DNA from: Mactromeris polynyma
Taxonomy: Eukaryota; Mollusca; Bivalvia; Venerida; Mactridae
DNA: 64,000 nucleotides
Assembly: GCA_032209605.1 (NCBI GenBank)
Contig: JASFXZ010000001.1
Location: 28,338,619 to 28,402,618 of the forward strand
Direction of reading: 5' to 3'
Positions within the stretch are counted from its first letter, which is position 1, and every line of letters starts with the position of its first letter. Shown here one piece after another: positions 1-12,583 of this stretch. Made by a program: the position numbers and the translations under genes. The notes beneath the pieces were generated by a model that had not been told where the DNA came from, did no database searches, and saw only the letters and a list, made by a program, of their open reading frames with translations.

Positions 1-68
1 GATGACGTCTGGTTTCTGCAGTGCGTTCAGTTTGGGGTTGCGAACTTCCATCATGTTAATTTTGATTG

Positions 69-1080
69 CGTCAGAGCTGCATGATTCCTTCAATGTAACA
101 ATACCGGGCACTGTGAATGCGAAATAATGATTTTTCCTGATTCCTTTCACTGGCTTTAAGTATTGGCCGAGAAATGTTTTCCAAGATCGCCATTGCCTGG
201 ACGGATATAAGACTGCAGTGTTCGTAGCAGATAAATTGTTGACGGCGGTTTCGAGTTGCCTAATTTCGTCACAATCACTACGTCGATAAAGGTTTTTGTT
301 CGTGCCAAATTCACCGTCAATCAAACAGTGCGCATAACCAGGGACATGCATATTGTACGTGATCTTGTCGTGCTGCCCAGTAAGAACACGCCACATGAAA
401 TAACCAATATCATATTGGTTTGTGTTTTGTGCCCCACAATTGTCGGCGTGAATGGTGCATTCTGCTTCGCAATAACATGGAGATCACTGCGTCTTGCCAA
501 TGTGTTGATGTTCCATCTTGTCCTATTGTTTGGTGTTCATCAATAAGAACGTTGAGCTATTTTGGTTGTCCGTCCTCTCTTAATCCGAATAATGAATATT
601 TCTGAAAGATAAAAAATACAAAGGTCCCATTTGAATAGCATGGTGTAGAAATGTGACATTCTGAATATAGTCAAACGTGTAGTGAACAAACTTTCCTTCT
701 TCTAAGTGATTGGTGTATTTGGCAGTTTTGATACAGTCAGTATATAATTCGCGCTCTTCTCTTGCTCTGTGTACGTGCTGTTGCATTTGTGTAGTTGTTG
801 CTAATTTATATTCTTCCGTTACGGAGTCCAATATACGTTTCCGTACCTTTTCGCAGGTCGCATACACGTCATCTTTCGGTTTTGCGATTTTAAAATGACT
901 GTAGTAAACAGTGATTCCAGATGTTGCAGAACGTTGAATATTTCCCTGAACGCAAACAGATCCTTTATTTGTACAACTTGACATTTATAGGTCATGCAGA
1001 CTTTTCTTTGTCATTTCCGAGCTCAGGAAAATAGGGGGAATGCATCTCGGCCACGTTGGACAGCTGATTGTGGAAAGTCA
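69..1080 (-). pseudogene. DUF7869-like protein relic, copy A
   Basis: On the minus strand, 984 to 580 is open for 134 codons and includes the segment FVHYTFDYIQNVTFLHHAIQ followed by MGPLYFLSFR. The continuation toward 130 is recognisable only across frame breaks and ends in the FKPVKGIRK-type tail. In DUF7869 proteins of marine invertebrates these segments occur in this order, before and after a HADNC-x2-QN motif. The frame is lost near 580, and a stretch present in the second copy (the equivalent of about 6000-6023) is missing here. The stretch is a close, colinear match to 5590-6590, same orientation. The biochemical function of DUF7869 is unknown to me; it is a multicopy, transposon-like family. 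Assignment rests on recalled family resemblance, not a search. Confidence 0.6.
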
Positions 1081-2711
1081 ATTAATGATACTACCCGAAA
1101 CCAATTTATAAATATAATTGATAATGGTGAGTAGAAAATGGCACAGACAAAAACTCAGCCAGTCCCAAAAGCACTCCAGACACGAAAACAGTCGTATACA
1201 AGCAAGACAAACGTAAATGTTGATTGGAGACAAGAGTACCGCCATCGACAATATCACACGGTATACTTAACTTCTGTTACACCCTGTCTTTTTTCTTTAT
1301 TTTGAATTGAGTGGCTAATATCGAGACAATGATTCTTCAGGGAATAATGAAATATCCTGCAATGACCATAACAACGATAGAAAGAGTAATAAAATGTTGA
1401 CGGAAATAATCACTTTTTGTACTCATGCAATTATCAATGTCTTAACTGAAAGTCGGCTTTGATAGTTAAACAGAGAACATTGTACGTGGGTGCGAACGCA
1501 TCTTATTTCGTTGCAAGCATACGAAATAAAGCTAAGATAGTAAAAAAGTAAGAACATTTTCAGATTTTCACAAAACTGTACCTCCACACAGAATTTAGTT
1601 GTCATTTGCATTTGTTTAACCTTAATGACGCCGTTTTTATAAAGAAATCTGACGCTGAGGGAAACACATTAAGCAAGTTTTCCAAATTCATTAAGAAATA
1701 ATTTATTTCTATTTTTTCTAGCGAGCGGCGGGTGGAATAAATTGTGATACTTTTTAGAAAGACTATCGTTAGTTTGCCAGTTTACGTTTTCGACTGAAAG
1801 ATGTTTCCTTGAGATCTGTTCGAAGAGGCATTTTCTTCTTCCAGAAAGGTAGGTGGAATTAAGAATTCTTATTAAGTTGATTATCAATTTAATTAGAATT
1901 TAAATATTGTCCTTGAATAAAATATTTTGCGATGGCAATATCAAACACAATGAAACTGTTTTCTGTGCTATCAGTATAAATGCTTTTCTCTGAACATGTT
2001 CAATTTTATACAAATGACGAAGGGTGCGTTATATCATTTCATAATATAACGTGCGTCAAAACATCTGACAATGATTAGCCAGAAGTGAGTTGTGCCATGC
2101 ATTTTGATATAAATCCCGAAGAAGGAAGAATATTACTTTGTTTAAATACAAGAATTGAGATGCTCATAAGTTTTAAAACTTATCAAATAGATAATGTAAT
2201 ATTTGAACTCATCTTTAACAACGAACTGTTGACAGGCTTAAACTGTTTTATTGCAGAAAGAGGTGATGTTCTAATCATGGCTTTCAAGTCCATATGAATG
2301 CCAAGGTGCCCTTAGTTTGACTACCATGATGTGATACAATGGAAGAAGGCACACACAGGGAGTAACACAAAAACCACAAGCGCATATAAAAGGATGAAAC
2401 CCGGATTGAAAATGACACGAAAATTAAAGTTGGATGTCTTCTGTACTACACAGCGTAAAACATAAATGTAAAACTCTAATCTAACGAATATACAAACCTG
2501 TTACTAGTATCAGGACATTAGTCACTAGGTGTCGACGCACTGAAGTGCGGCGTACTGTCTGGAATGGGATTTGTTTTGTACGTGGAGACTGGAGGGGCAC
2601 GTGACTTAATTTTTTTCCGAGATTATTCGATTCAAGATAATTTTACCCACTGACAATAAAGTTTTACAGAAAAAGTATTTGTAATAATTTTTAATTTTTT
2701 AAATCTTTTAA
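1081..2711. other. Intergenic, no gene recognised
   Basis: AT-rich sequence. Only short unsupported open frames occur here (for example 2085-2297 plus). I see no transposon ends, RNA gene or exon signature. Confidence 0.5.
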
Positions 2712-2903
2712 TTTATTCCCTCATGTGGTGCACGATTTCAAATGGTCAAGGTCTATTTTGACTGATAATATATTTGAAACCAGTCTACGGAAAGTTTATT
2801 TTTAGAATTTATTCCCTCATGTGGTGCACGATTTAAAATCGTCAAGGTCTATTTTGACTGATAAAATATTTGAAACCAGTCTACGGAAAGTTTATTTTTA
2901 GAA
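2712..2903. repeat. 96-bp tandem duplication
   Basis: Two head-to-tail units, 2712-2807 and 2808-2903, both beginning TTTATTCCCTCATGTGGTGC and ending TTTATTTTTAGAA. They differ at only a few bases. Confidence 0.9.
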
Positions 2904-3149
2904 AGTTGAAAATAGTTCTCACGTGATGTAAACAATAAGATCCCGCGGAAATCCAGCACATTGGTTGGATTTCTTCAATCACAAGACAGAACTAGCGATA
3001 TTAACATTACTAAATGAACACACATAAACAGTTGAACTCTAGTCACCATGTACCTATAATTAGAGGTTGTTATTTGAATATGACTAGGTTGCATGTTTAG
3101 TGACCATGACACTTTAGTGGACCAATCAAGTAAAATTCAATTACAGTAG

Positions 3150-3522
3150 TTAATATGTTTATAGACCCAGTTCCAACTTCTCTGTATAAAGCAAAATAAT
3201 AATATTTAAAATTGCATTCTTTGAATCTTTTACTTGACAAATTATAACAAATAGAAGTGATGCGTTAACTGTATGAAATAAATATTTAGATAAAAGTAGT
3301 GCTTATTCTAAGCTTATTTTTTTACGTACGTATGGATCAGAAAAGAAAATGTGTTCCTGTGATAAATTTTGAGTGTCATGATAGTCTGAGATAATTATTT
3401 AGAAACTTAATGAGAATTTATGTAAAAGATACAAAGAATGTAATTTTAAATATTATTATTTTTTGTGAACAAAGACCTTGCTATATACAGAGAAGTTGGA
3501 ACTGGGTCTGTAAACAGATTAA
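3150..3522. mobile_element. TTAA-flanked MITE with about 35-bp inverted ends
   Basis: The left end (from 3154) contains AGACCCAGTTCCAACTTCTC and the right end (to 3518) carries its exact reverse complement. The inverted match continues outward with two mismatches to a TTAA on each side (3150-3153 and 3519-3522). The 365-bp interior is AT-rich and non-coding. TTAA duplications are used by piggyBac and Kolobok transposons; which one mobilised this element cannot be told. Confidence 0.7.
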
Positions 3523-5580
3523 TATTTTTTGTTTACGTGTTTTATACTACTAAAATGGAGTGTAATGCTTTAGTTACATGTTTTTTTGTACAAAAGAATG
3601 TAAATAACAAAATATCATTCTACATTTGCTTTGCTCTTGTTCAATTCTTTAGCGGCGACCTTTGATGCTTTGCATCAATGATTTTCTTGTACGTATTACA
3701 TATACAACAATTATACACGGTTACTTACGTAGATTCATCAATAGTCTCTTACAGTTCGTCTTGTAATTTGATTTCATGTCATTCAAAGATCCGCGATAAA
3801 AATTCGAAATGAATGAAGATGAGCTCGAGCAGGGTTTGCTTAATACAACGTACACAGCTGTCAAAATAGGGGCAAGAAGAACATTATATATGTAAATATA
3901 AAGACATGTAGACGATTAACATGTGCGCCGAGTTCAGCTTGTGCATTTTTACTCATAGTTCTTCATAGCTTTTGATCGCACCCGTACCGCATGGTTGTAT
4001 AGCTGTAATAACGTCTCCAGCACCGGAAAACGTTCTGTTCAATTATATGTTTTGGACACACATTCGTTTATTTTTATGACTTGTAATGGATATCACATTG
4101 AACAAAATGAATAAAGAAATCGGACTGGAAATTCTACATACAGAGAGTACAGGCACACACAAATACAAGGATACTGAATGTATGAGCTGCGTCACGACCT
4201 GTATTAGTGATCAAACAAGCCACTTGCAGGTTTTTTTACATTTTCTTACAAATATATGTTTAATATATAACTTTCATTTAGTACTTAAAGTACTTACTTT
4301 CGGACGTCCAGTTTTCTGTTTTACCAATTCCAAATTAGAACAAGATGCAAAAGCAAGCTACAAAATGATGACGTCGCGTTTGAATGTACATAATTCTTGA
4401 AAAAAGTATTTTGCTCTTCAAATGAAATGAAATGAAAAAAAATATCATGCAATACTTCCTCTTTCGTTTCATGTATAAATCACAATTACGTCTAAAAATA
4501 TTTTCAGACATAGCGCTTAGTTTCTGACGTCAAAACTTTGAATGGGGAAATACTCGACGTCATAACTAACGTCACTAATACATGTTTTGTCGTGGCGCAA
4601 CTCATATATGGGCATTGCTTTTTTGCTTATCATAAAGTACGTTCATTTATAAATAATATGTGAAAATTGCATAGAGAAATACCTTGTAGTTTTCAAGATA
4701 TACATCATTTATGGACTCCACATAGGCGTGTTAGTCATAAAATTGAGTTGACGTCGTATAACGCCACAATGCCGTCTTAGTAATTTCGTATTTCCAAGAT
4801 GTAAAATAAGCATGCGCTGTTTCTAATTGTATTTAGAAATTTTCATTGATAAGTCAAACTCATGAAATAAATGTGTTTATATACGTGTATTTATCTAATA
4901 TTGACAGGTTATGCAAGTAAACAATTAAGATCGGTCTCTATATAACGTCCATGGCAATGTATCACTACAAAACAATGTTCTTACCACATAAAACACTTCA
5001 TGCTAATCTAACGCAGTGTAACTGTGTAATGTTACTATACTGAGTATAATAAGAAAATACGTCAACATGCCCTTTTTCTATAGAAGCGTATATTATGTTT
5101 TTAGTAAATCGATCATATTGTTAAATAAGTATCAATTAAAATACGATGATATGACCTAGAGCATTTTATGACTTTGTATACATAAATATTGACACTTATT
5201 CGCTACATGATAACCTGTAGTTCAGTTTTCTGTGTGTCACTTGGTGATATTGTTTAAAAAGTACCACAGTCTTCAAAGAAAGATGAACATTTAAATTGAC
5301 TGCAAGTTTGTACAATGTATACTACATGTACTATAAGCTCATTGAATTAACATACGTGTTGTATCAAGTACATAAACATGGTTATTCTTCACCTTGAATT
5401 AATCACTACACAAATTACAGTTATCTGATGTCATAATGTAGTAAAATCACGCATCCTGTTTATACACTATTCACAACCAATTTGGGCGTGGACATGTACT
5501 GTCTTGATGATGTGGCCTAACGTACTGTCGCACACTCCTATACATATATGCTTCCATGGCTTGACTTAAACCCGGTGGGA
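3523..5580. other. Intergenic, no gene recognised
   Basis: AT-rich. The longest frame (4086-4400 plus, 104 codons) has no recognisable domain and low-complexity composition; I do not call it a gene. Confidence 0.45.
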
Positions 5581-5589
5581 CGATCGCGT

Positions 5590-6590
5590 CAGAGCTGCAT
5601 GATTCCTTCAATGTTACACTACCGGGTTCACCACTGTTGAATTAGAAATAATGATATTTCCTGATTCCTTTCACTGGCTTGAAGTATTGGCTGAGAAATG
5701 TTTTCCAAGATCGCCATTGCCTGGATGGATATAAGACTGCAGTGTTCGTAGCAGAAAAATTGTTGAAGACGGTTTCAAGTTGCCTAATTTCGTCACAATC
5801 ACTACCTCGATAAAGGTTTTTGATCGTCTCAAATCCACCATCAATCAAACAGTGCGCATAACCAGGGACTTGCATACTGTACGTGATCTTGTTGTGCTGC
5901 CCAGTAAGAACACGCCACATGAAATAACCAATAATATATTGGTTTGTGTTTTGTGCCCCACAATTGTCGGCGTGAATGGTGCATTCTGCTTCGCCATAAC
6001 CATGGTGTTGAGTGCCCAATCTACCATGGAGATCACTGCGTCTGGCCCATGTGTTGATGTTCCATCTTGTACTATTGTTTGGTGTTCATCAATAAGAAAG
6101 TTGAGCTATTTTGGCTATCCGTCCTCTCTAAATCCGAATAATTGAATATTTCTGAAAGATAAAAAACATTCTGACTATAGTAAAACGTGAAGTGTACAAA
6201 TTTTCCCTCTTCTAAGTGATGGGTGTATTTGGCAGTATTGATACAGTCAAATAGAATTCGAGCTCTTATCTTGCTCTGTGTACGTGCTGTTGCATTTGTG
6301 TAGTTGTTGCTAATTTATATTCTTCCGTTACGGAGTCCATTATACGTTTCCGTACCTTTTCGCAGGTCGCACACACGTCATCTTTCGGTTTTGCGATTTT
6401 AAATTTTGTAGTAAACAGTGATTCTAGATGTTGCAGAACGTTGTATATTTCACTGAACGCAAAACAGATCCTTTATTTGTACAACTTGACATTTATAGGT
6501 CATGCAGACTTTTCTTTGTCATTTCCGAGCTCAAGAAAACAGGAGGATATCATCTCGGCCACGTTGGACAGCTGGTTGTGGTAAGCCGTA
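5590..6590 (-). pseudogene. DUF7869-like protein relic, copy B
   Basis: The minus-strand frame 6019-5642 encodes 125 residues with the family core: IHADNCGAQN at residues 16-25, then IGYFMWRVLTGQH, then the C-terminal FKPVKGIRKYHYF. Upstream, 6560-6150 holds the N-terminal half in other frames, and about 39 bp present in copy A (the region encoding the HHAIQMGPLYF part) is deleted. Copies A and B lie in the same orientation about 5.5 kb apart and share flanks up to the GACATTTATAGGTCATGCAG stretch and beyond it. Both are broken, at different places, so they decayed independently after duplication. Probably a multicopy mobile or transposon-derived family; not a working gene here. Confidence 0.65.
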
Positions 6591-8496
6591 TTCATCGCCA
6601 TAGTTTCTTCAGTAAAATAATATTTCACTTAATATTATTTGACAACCTATACACACGTATGTGGAGTAAGTCAGTCGTCATAAATGCATTATGATTCATC
6701 TTCCTTGTCAAAATCACTTTTTGTTCTACGTACTGCAATAATTGAAATATAACATTTTCGTTTTCCGAAAATATACTACATGTATGTGTTCATCTTTGAT
6801 TTGGATTGTGTTCTTTTATAAAAAGTAAACCCATTTCTGATTCTGAAGAATCTACTACACTGTTTTACTTGTTCATGTAGTCACAAAAATCCCTTAAATA
6901 TCAATAACCATTAAGAAATTTACTTTCAAACTAGACCTTACATTCGCATGGATGTCGGTATCAACAATATTTAGGTGTACTTTTAATCTTCTGTCCGTCT
7001 ACGTCATTTGATTTTTATAACATCAATTTAATATCATTTATGACTGACACAGGTGCAATAAAGGTTGCTGTGTTTCTTAGAAACATGTGCAATGTATCCA
7101 TTTTAATTTTAAAACGCGTTCATATAACACAAACTGACATATAGAGTCAACAATATATTTCTTTGATCTTTCCAACTTCCTAGGAAAGTCTGTCCTATAA
7201 GAACAGAGCATTGGTCTGCTAATCAAAACAAGATAGTGGCATTACTTCACTCATATACGGGAAGGCCGGTGAAATCTATTTACACGTGGTCGTTATATTC
7301 CAGATTGTCTCAGGCCAAATATTTCTAATAACATACTAATATTGCTGTTGAGAAACTTAGGGTAAATTGCGGAAACAAATGTTATTATATATTGGTGAGG
7401 GATGAGCGCATGTCAGTGTTATTGAATCGTATAATAATGTATATACCTTTATTGAGTTAAACTATCCCCAATTGTATAGTCACAATCACAAAACAGCGCA
7501 TCCCGCAGGTATACTTGTCATTTAATCCACCTTTTTGAGAAATTCCAATTGAGAAACGGAAATGAATCTGCATGTGGCAGAATTCTCATCATCCGATAAT
7601 CGATACTGCGCAAAAATGCCTATATAGAAATATGAAGGATTTTAACTTTAAACTGGTATAACTTTTTATCCGTTAAAGATATCAAATAAATGCAAACGGT
7701 TTTGTAATGTTTCAATATTCCCCATTCATTCAAATATTTTACCTTTTATTTGAAATAAAAGTAAAATGGTCTTTTTTTAACTTTAAAACAGCTACCAGTG
7801 CTATATAGAATATATAGGCGGAAAAATTTTAGTCTGAAATTAACTTAATGTCATTTAAAAACGGTTAATGATATTAAAAAAATGCAAATGGACTCATAAA
7901 CTATAATTATTGCTCTGTCAATCGGTATTTATTTGGTGAAAATATTTCAAGAGGAAAATGGTCTTTTTTCACTTTAAAATTATATGGTATGTTTTTTTAC
8001 CACGTTCGGAAATGTTCGGAAGACCGTCCGAGTATGACCGAATATTACCGAAGTTTTATGGCTCTTGAGCTCCGGACGGGCACACTAGGGGTCCAGCAGC
8101 GATTATACAAGCTGTTAATTAACACATTAGTGCGCTTTATAGGGAAGAATTTAGGGGAAATGTGACTTTTTATAGAATAGCCTTGAAATGAAATATTGGT
8201 TTGGTTCATTAGATTGACTTTTTATTCAGTAAGGTGTGAACTTTAAAACAGTATAATTCGATTACAATAAATATGTTTTTATAGGTCCGTGATGATTTTG
8301 TTTAATTTTATATCTAAATGTGAATATTATTATATTAATGTTATTAATATTGTAAATTATACAGATGTTACAATTATTTGCATAACTTATATAAAATAAA
8401 TGTGGCTTTGTTGAAATCGTATAAAAATAAATTTTACCGCAGAACTGTATTTTGTGACCGTTTGCATAGTTATACATATATAGTAGTTACAATTAA
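6591..8496. other. Intergenic, no gene recognised
   Basis: AT-rich sequence with a weak internal similarity (two AAATGGTCTTTTTT-type stretches near 7767 and 7959). It may include untranslated sequence upstream of the LINE, but I cannot place a 5' end. A small GC-richer patch at 8005-8095 contains repeated CCGAA/CCGGA words. Confidence 0.45.
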
Positions 8497-11400
8497 AATG
8501 AATTTTTGACATTCAGTTGCTTGCTGCCAAATTTATACTTTTTGGAGACAATTTCCAGTTGTTACAACTATCACGCGGTATGTGATAATGACTTGATGAA
8601 TATAAGTAACAAGCGGAAGACTGGTAAAGGAGGTGTTGCCATTCTATGGCATAGGAAATATGACAATTATATAGTACCATTGAATATTGATAGTGATAGA
8701 ATTATTGGTATACAGTTACAAGTCTCGCCTAAAGATTATGTATTTATATTTCAGGTTTATTTGCCATGTTCTAATCACAGTATAGATAAATACGATGATT
8801 GTATAGCATTACTGTATGACTTGTATGTTTCGTACTGTAATCAAGGATTAACGGTCTTCCTAGGTGATTTTAATGCACGGGTTAATACTGTGAACTACCG
8901 CACACGTGACAAACATTTATTGAAGTTTATGTCCGACTGTAATCTTAATGCTGTAAATTGTTCATGTCATGGTCCTAGGAACTCTTATGTGTCGCATGAT
9001 AATCAGTTTGTATCTATGATTGACTATGTTTTATTACCTGTGGAATATGTAGATTTAATATTGCATTGTGAGATAGCAGATGATCATTGCTTGAATGTTT
9101 CTAGACATAGACCTATTCTATGCTGTATTGCATGCCATATTTCTAACAGCGAGTATCAAAATATAGAGCATAGTGTGAACTGGATGAAAGCTAATGATGA
9201 AAATGTGTATTCATACCAAACTCTCATTGTAGGAGATGTAGATTTAAATAGATATACACATAGTGAACTTGATGAACAAGGTATTGACCATTTATATCAT
9301 ACATTGTGTGACAAATTAGTTTCTTATGCTAATAATGTGTTCCCCCGAAAACGTTTTCGTGCCTTTCTAAAACCTTACTGGAACACAGAGTTGAGTGATT
9401 TACATAATAGAATGAAGCGTTCAAGAGAAGATTGGTGTAAAGCAGGTAGACCTCGAAATAAGGGATCGCTTGTGCTCTTACATTATAAACGTCTTAAAAC
9501 TGATTTTAGACGTCGTCATAGACAATGTATCCAAAAGTACTTACAATCTCTTGACCAGAAGCTAGAAAATGAAGCAGAGACAAACGATGTTAACTTTTGG
9601 AAAACTTTAAAATCACGTAACCAATCGACTAAATCTAGAGCTGGGGCAGGAATAATATTTAACGGCGAAATGTGTAGAGGCCGAGAAAAGTTATCTGAAC
9701 AATGGGGTCTATACTTCAAAGATTTATACTCACAGTCAGAGGCGCGAGCATTTGATGATGAGTGGAGGAAAGTCGTTGAATCTACGGTGAACGAACATTT
9801 TAGTTTATTAGAGACTGATAAAAGTGCATTTGTGAGTACGGAAACAGTAGAGAAGGCTATACAAACTTTACCGAAAGGAAAGGCCGGCAGTGATGACCAA
9901 GTAGTGTATGAACATCTTACCTATGCAAAACGAGAGATTGCACCGGTTTTATCAAACTTATATACATATATGTTAAGATTTAGTCATATTCCCGATCGCA
10001 TGAAAAGAGGGGTTATTATCACATTACATAAAGGTGGTAGAAAACGTAAAGATAACCCAAACAACTATCGCGCTATAACATTGTCATCTATTTTGTTAAA
10101 AGTGTATGAAATTGTCTTGCTTAACCGATGTCAAGAGACTTTATTACTGAAAATCAACAAACAGCAAGGAGGATTTCAACGCGGCCTTGGCTGCATGATG
10201 AGTTCATTTGTCCTCCGGGAATGCATGTACTACGGTTTTGAGCAGTCGTCCAAAGTGTATACGTGTTTTCTCGACGGCAAACAAGCATTTGACCATGTAT
10301 GGCATTCTGGATTATTTTACAAACTGATCGAGTACAATGTTGATGCCACTACACTTCTATCAATACGAGAAATGTACACCAATTCTATGAGCCGCGTCAA
10401 ATGCCAAGGTTTGGTATCCGCAGAATTTCCAGTGTTACAAGGTACACGACAAGGCGGGAAAAGCTCACCGCTCATGTACCTCGTGTTTATTAACGGACTT
10501 ATAGATGAACTAGAAGCCAGTGAGTTTGGATTATGTATGTATAAGAGATCGATATGTTCACTAACAGTCGCAGATGACATGGCGTTGGTTTCATTCTCAA
10601 AATCAGGCATGGACAGAATGTTGGAGATTTGTTGGAGCTATTCTCGGAAATGGAGATATTTTTACAACGCTGCTAAATGTAAAGTGGTTGTGTTTAATGA
10701 CCGATTATCCAAGGGAGACAATCGTATATTTACAATTGGACCAGAAACAATCGATGAAAGTGATAGCTATTGTCATCTAGGTATCACATGTTCTGATGCG
10801 TTATCTACTAAAATAAGCATACAGGAGGCGTGTACCAAGTTACGTGGAACCTACTTCAGTGTTGTAACCAGTGGTATTGATACGGCATCAGTGAATCCGA
10901 TCACAACTAGAACCATATACGAATCTGTTGTACTACCTAAGGCGTTGTACGGATGTGAATTTTGGTCATCGTATTCCGACAAGGATATCAATAAACTAGA
11001 GAGGGCCCATCGCTTCTGCATTAAACACATGCAACAGTTCGTACAGAGCACTAGTACTAATCTTTCTCTAACATGTTTAAATCTGGTCGCAATAGAGACA
11101 TTAATCGATTTCAAGAAGCTTCAACTATTAGGACAACTATGTAGACTATCCTGTGACTACCTTGCCAATTCAGTTTTTGTGCATAGATTAATACGATTTG
11201 TTAATGGTGACAGACAATCTTCAGGTTTTATTCCTGATATTTACAGACTTTTGAACAAATACCGGTTGGCAGACCATATTTATATGTATATACAGGATGC
11301 GACTTTCCCGACAAAAACTGCATGGAATGGAATACTCCGACGGAATGTGGTGTTTCCTTGTCAGACCAGAATGCTAGAAGATACAGGGCAGGGCGAAAAC

Positions 11401-12583
11401 AACTGGTTGCTTCCTAGCGTTGTTGATAAAAACCGCTGTTCCCCCATGTGGCATGTCTGTAAGAACAGCCCTTCCTTATCGCGTACATGCAGACGAGTTC
11501 TTGGTGTAGTCATGAAGTTTGCATCTAGACAATATATACAGCGGTGTCGGAAATGTTTATTACTTTCGGATAATATGGTGGTTCATTGGCTATATTATTG
11601 TGTACACAATGACCATACAGAACTGTGGAATTCAGTAATAGACCGTGTTGGATATAGCGAGTATGGTAAACTTATATATATGAGTACAATAGACCAGTGT
11701 AGGTTAATTTTGAGTCTCGCTGTTAGTAATAATGGTGTTGCATTACATAATGTACGTATAGCTTTAGCTGTGCGAAAGCTTGTTTGAATACTAATAATAG
11801 TCAATAAGCTTGCTTTACTATGGGCAATTGTTATATATAGGTCTTTGCCATCATCATGTATCTGTAGATCACTTGTTTTGCCTTACATTTCGTTACGTTA
11901 AGTTAGCTTTAAGTGACATGTAATATCTTAAACATGATATTGGATACATACACACATACTTGATTATTGTTGCTGTGTATATTAATGCATACTTATCGCA
12001 ATCTATGTGGTAAGATATTTATTATTAGAGTTATGTATATTGCAAACCATTTACACTGTATGAAATATATGTATATATGTTTTGATCTTCAATACTTGAG
12101 GAATAAAAGTAAAGTAAGCATTGCACTTAAGGTACCTTACCTTGTTAAGGTTTAGATAGTGTTTTGCTACTGCCCTTCTTTCCATTTCAGTCAGGCTCTA
12201 ATCAATTTAAGCTTAAATCCAATCACGTTGTATGTCATACTACTGTCTTTGTTTCGTTTTCGGAAAGACAAAAGTGTGCTTACAGTCATTTTTTTCCCAA
12301 GCTAATTGGTTATTCCTAATTCAATAGATGTCTAGACTTATCATTATTTAAAAACTTGGACAATATGTGCCTATTTAACCATTCTTTTTTATAACCTATG
12401 CATGTATTGATGTTTAAAAAATTTAATCCCTAGTCTCAGGAATATACTACGTGTACATTCATCATATATACATTGATATTTGTTCCGTTGATATTAGTAA
12501 ATAATGTTTGTTTTGTTTTGTTAAAACTGTATATACTGTTCTGCTCTCCAACTTGGAGGAAATAAACGAAATAATAATAATAA
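8497..12583 (+). mobile_element. APE-type LINE (non-LTR retrotransposon), probably 5'-truncated
   Basis: The element consists of one long coding frame (8506-11787), a 3' untranslated region of about 760 bp, a small hairpin (CTCCAACTTGGAG, 12546-12558), AATAAA, and a terminal AAT run (12570-12583). A terminal hairpin followed by a short simple repeat is usual for LINE 3' ends. The 5' limit is set only by the open frame: an in-frame TAA at 8494-8496 precedes it, and the first endonuclease motif is missing. I found no convincing target-site duplication. Confidence 0.85.
8506..11787 (+). CDS. LINE ORF2: endonuclease plus reverse transcriptase
   Basis: This 1093-codon frame encodes the retrotransposition enzyme of a LINE. 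An AP-like endonuclease (residues about 20-205) shows GGVAILW (42-48), GDFNAR (120-125), MIDYVL (171-176) and the closing SRHRPI (199-204). The first endonuclease block with the catalytic glutamate is absent. Reverse transcriptase follows at about 440-760: LPKGKAGSD (455 on), NNYRAITLSS, QGGFQRG, FLDGKQAFD with motif A Asp590, TRQGGKSSPL, and VADD with catalytic Asp690 and Asp691. The C-terminus carries a C-x2-C-x9-H-x4-C cluster starting at Cys1014, a zinc-knuckle-like motif seen in several LINE clades. The frame opens with TTG at 8506; the first ATG is at 8596. No internal stops, so the copy is young, yet it cannot be autonomous without the missing N-terminus. Clade not assigned. Confidence 0.88.
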   Translation: MTFSCLLPNLYFLETISSCYNYHAVCDNDLMNISNKRKTGKGGVAILWHRKYDNYIVPLNIDSDRIIGIQLQVSPKDYVFIFQVYLPCSNHSIDKYDDCIALLYDLYVSYCNQGLTVFLGDFNARVNTVNYRTRDKHLLKFMSDCNLNAVNCSCHGPRNSYVSHDNQFVSMIDYVLLPVEYVDLILHCEIADDHCLNVSRHRPILCCIACHISNSEYQNIEHSVNWMKANDENVYSYQTLIVGDVDLNRYTHSELDEQGIDHLYHTLCDKLVSYANNVFPRKRFRAFLKPYWNTELSDLHNRMKRSREDWCKAGRPRNKGSLVLLHYKRLKTDFRRRHRQCIQKYLQSLDQKLENEAETNDVNFWKTLKSRNQSTKSRAGAGIIFNGEMCRGREKLSEQWGLYFKDLYSQSEARAFDDEWRKVVESTVNEHFSLLETDKSAFVSTETVEKAIQTLPKGKAGSDDQVVYEHLTYAKREIAPVLSNLYTYMLRFSHIPDRMKRGVIITLHKGGRKRKDNPNNYRAITLSSILLKVYEIVLLNRCQETLLLKINKQQGGFQRGLGCMMSSFVLRECMYYGFEQSSKVYTCFLDGKQAFDHVWHSGLFYKLIEYNVDATTLLSIREMYTNSMSRVKCQGLVSAEFPVLQGTRQGGKSSPLMYLVFINGLIDELEASEFGLCMYKRSICSLTVADDMALVSFSKSGMDRMLEICWSYSRKWRYFYNAAKCKVVVFNDRLSKGDNRIFTIGPETIDESDSYCHLGITCSDALSTKISIQEACTKLRGTYFSVVTSGIDTASVNPITTRTIYESVVLPKALYGCEFWSSYSDKDINKLERAHRFCIKHMQQFVQSTSTNLSLTCLNLVAIETLIDFKKLQLLGQLCRLSCDYLANSVFVHRLIRFVNGDRQSSGFIPDIYRLLNKYRLADHIYMYIQDATFPTKTAWNGILRRNVVFPCQTRMLEDTGQGENNWLLPSVVDKNRCSPMWHVCKNSPSLSRTCRRVLGVVMKFASRQYIQRCRKCLLLSDNMVVHWLYYCVHNDHTELWNSVIDRVGYSEYGKLIYMSTIDQCRLILSLAVSNNGVALHNVRIALAVRKLV

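Noticed and set aside
256..546. Plus-strand frame repeated at 5780-6145
   Set aside because: It is the antisense of the DUF7869-like coding sequence, conserved only because the opposite strand is duplicated.
4086..4400. 104-codon plus-strand frame
   Set aside because: No recognisable domain, no splice or promoter context, and an AT-driven composition; not supportable as a gene.
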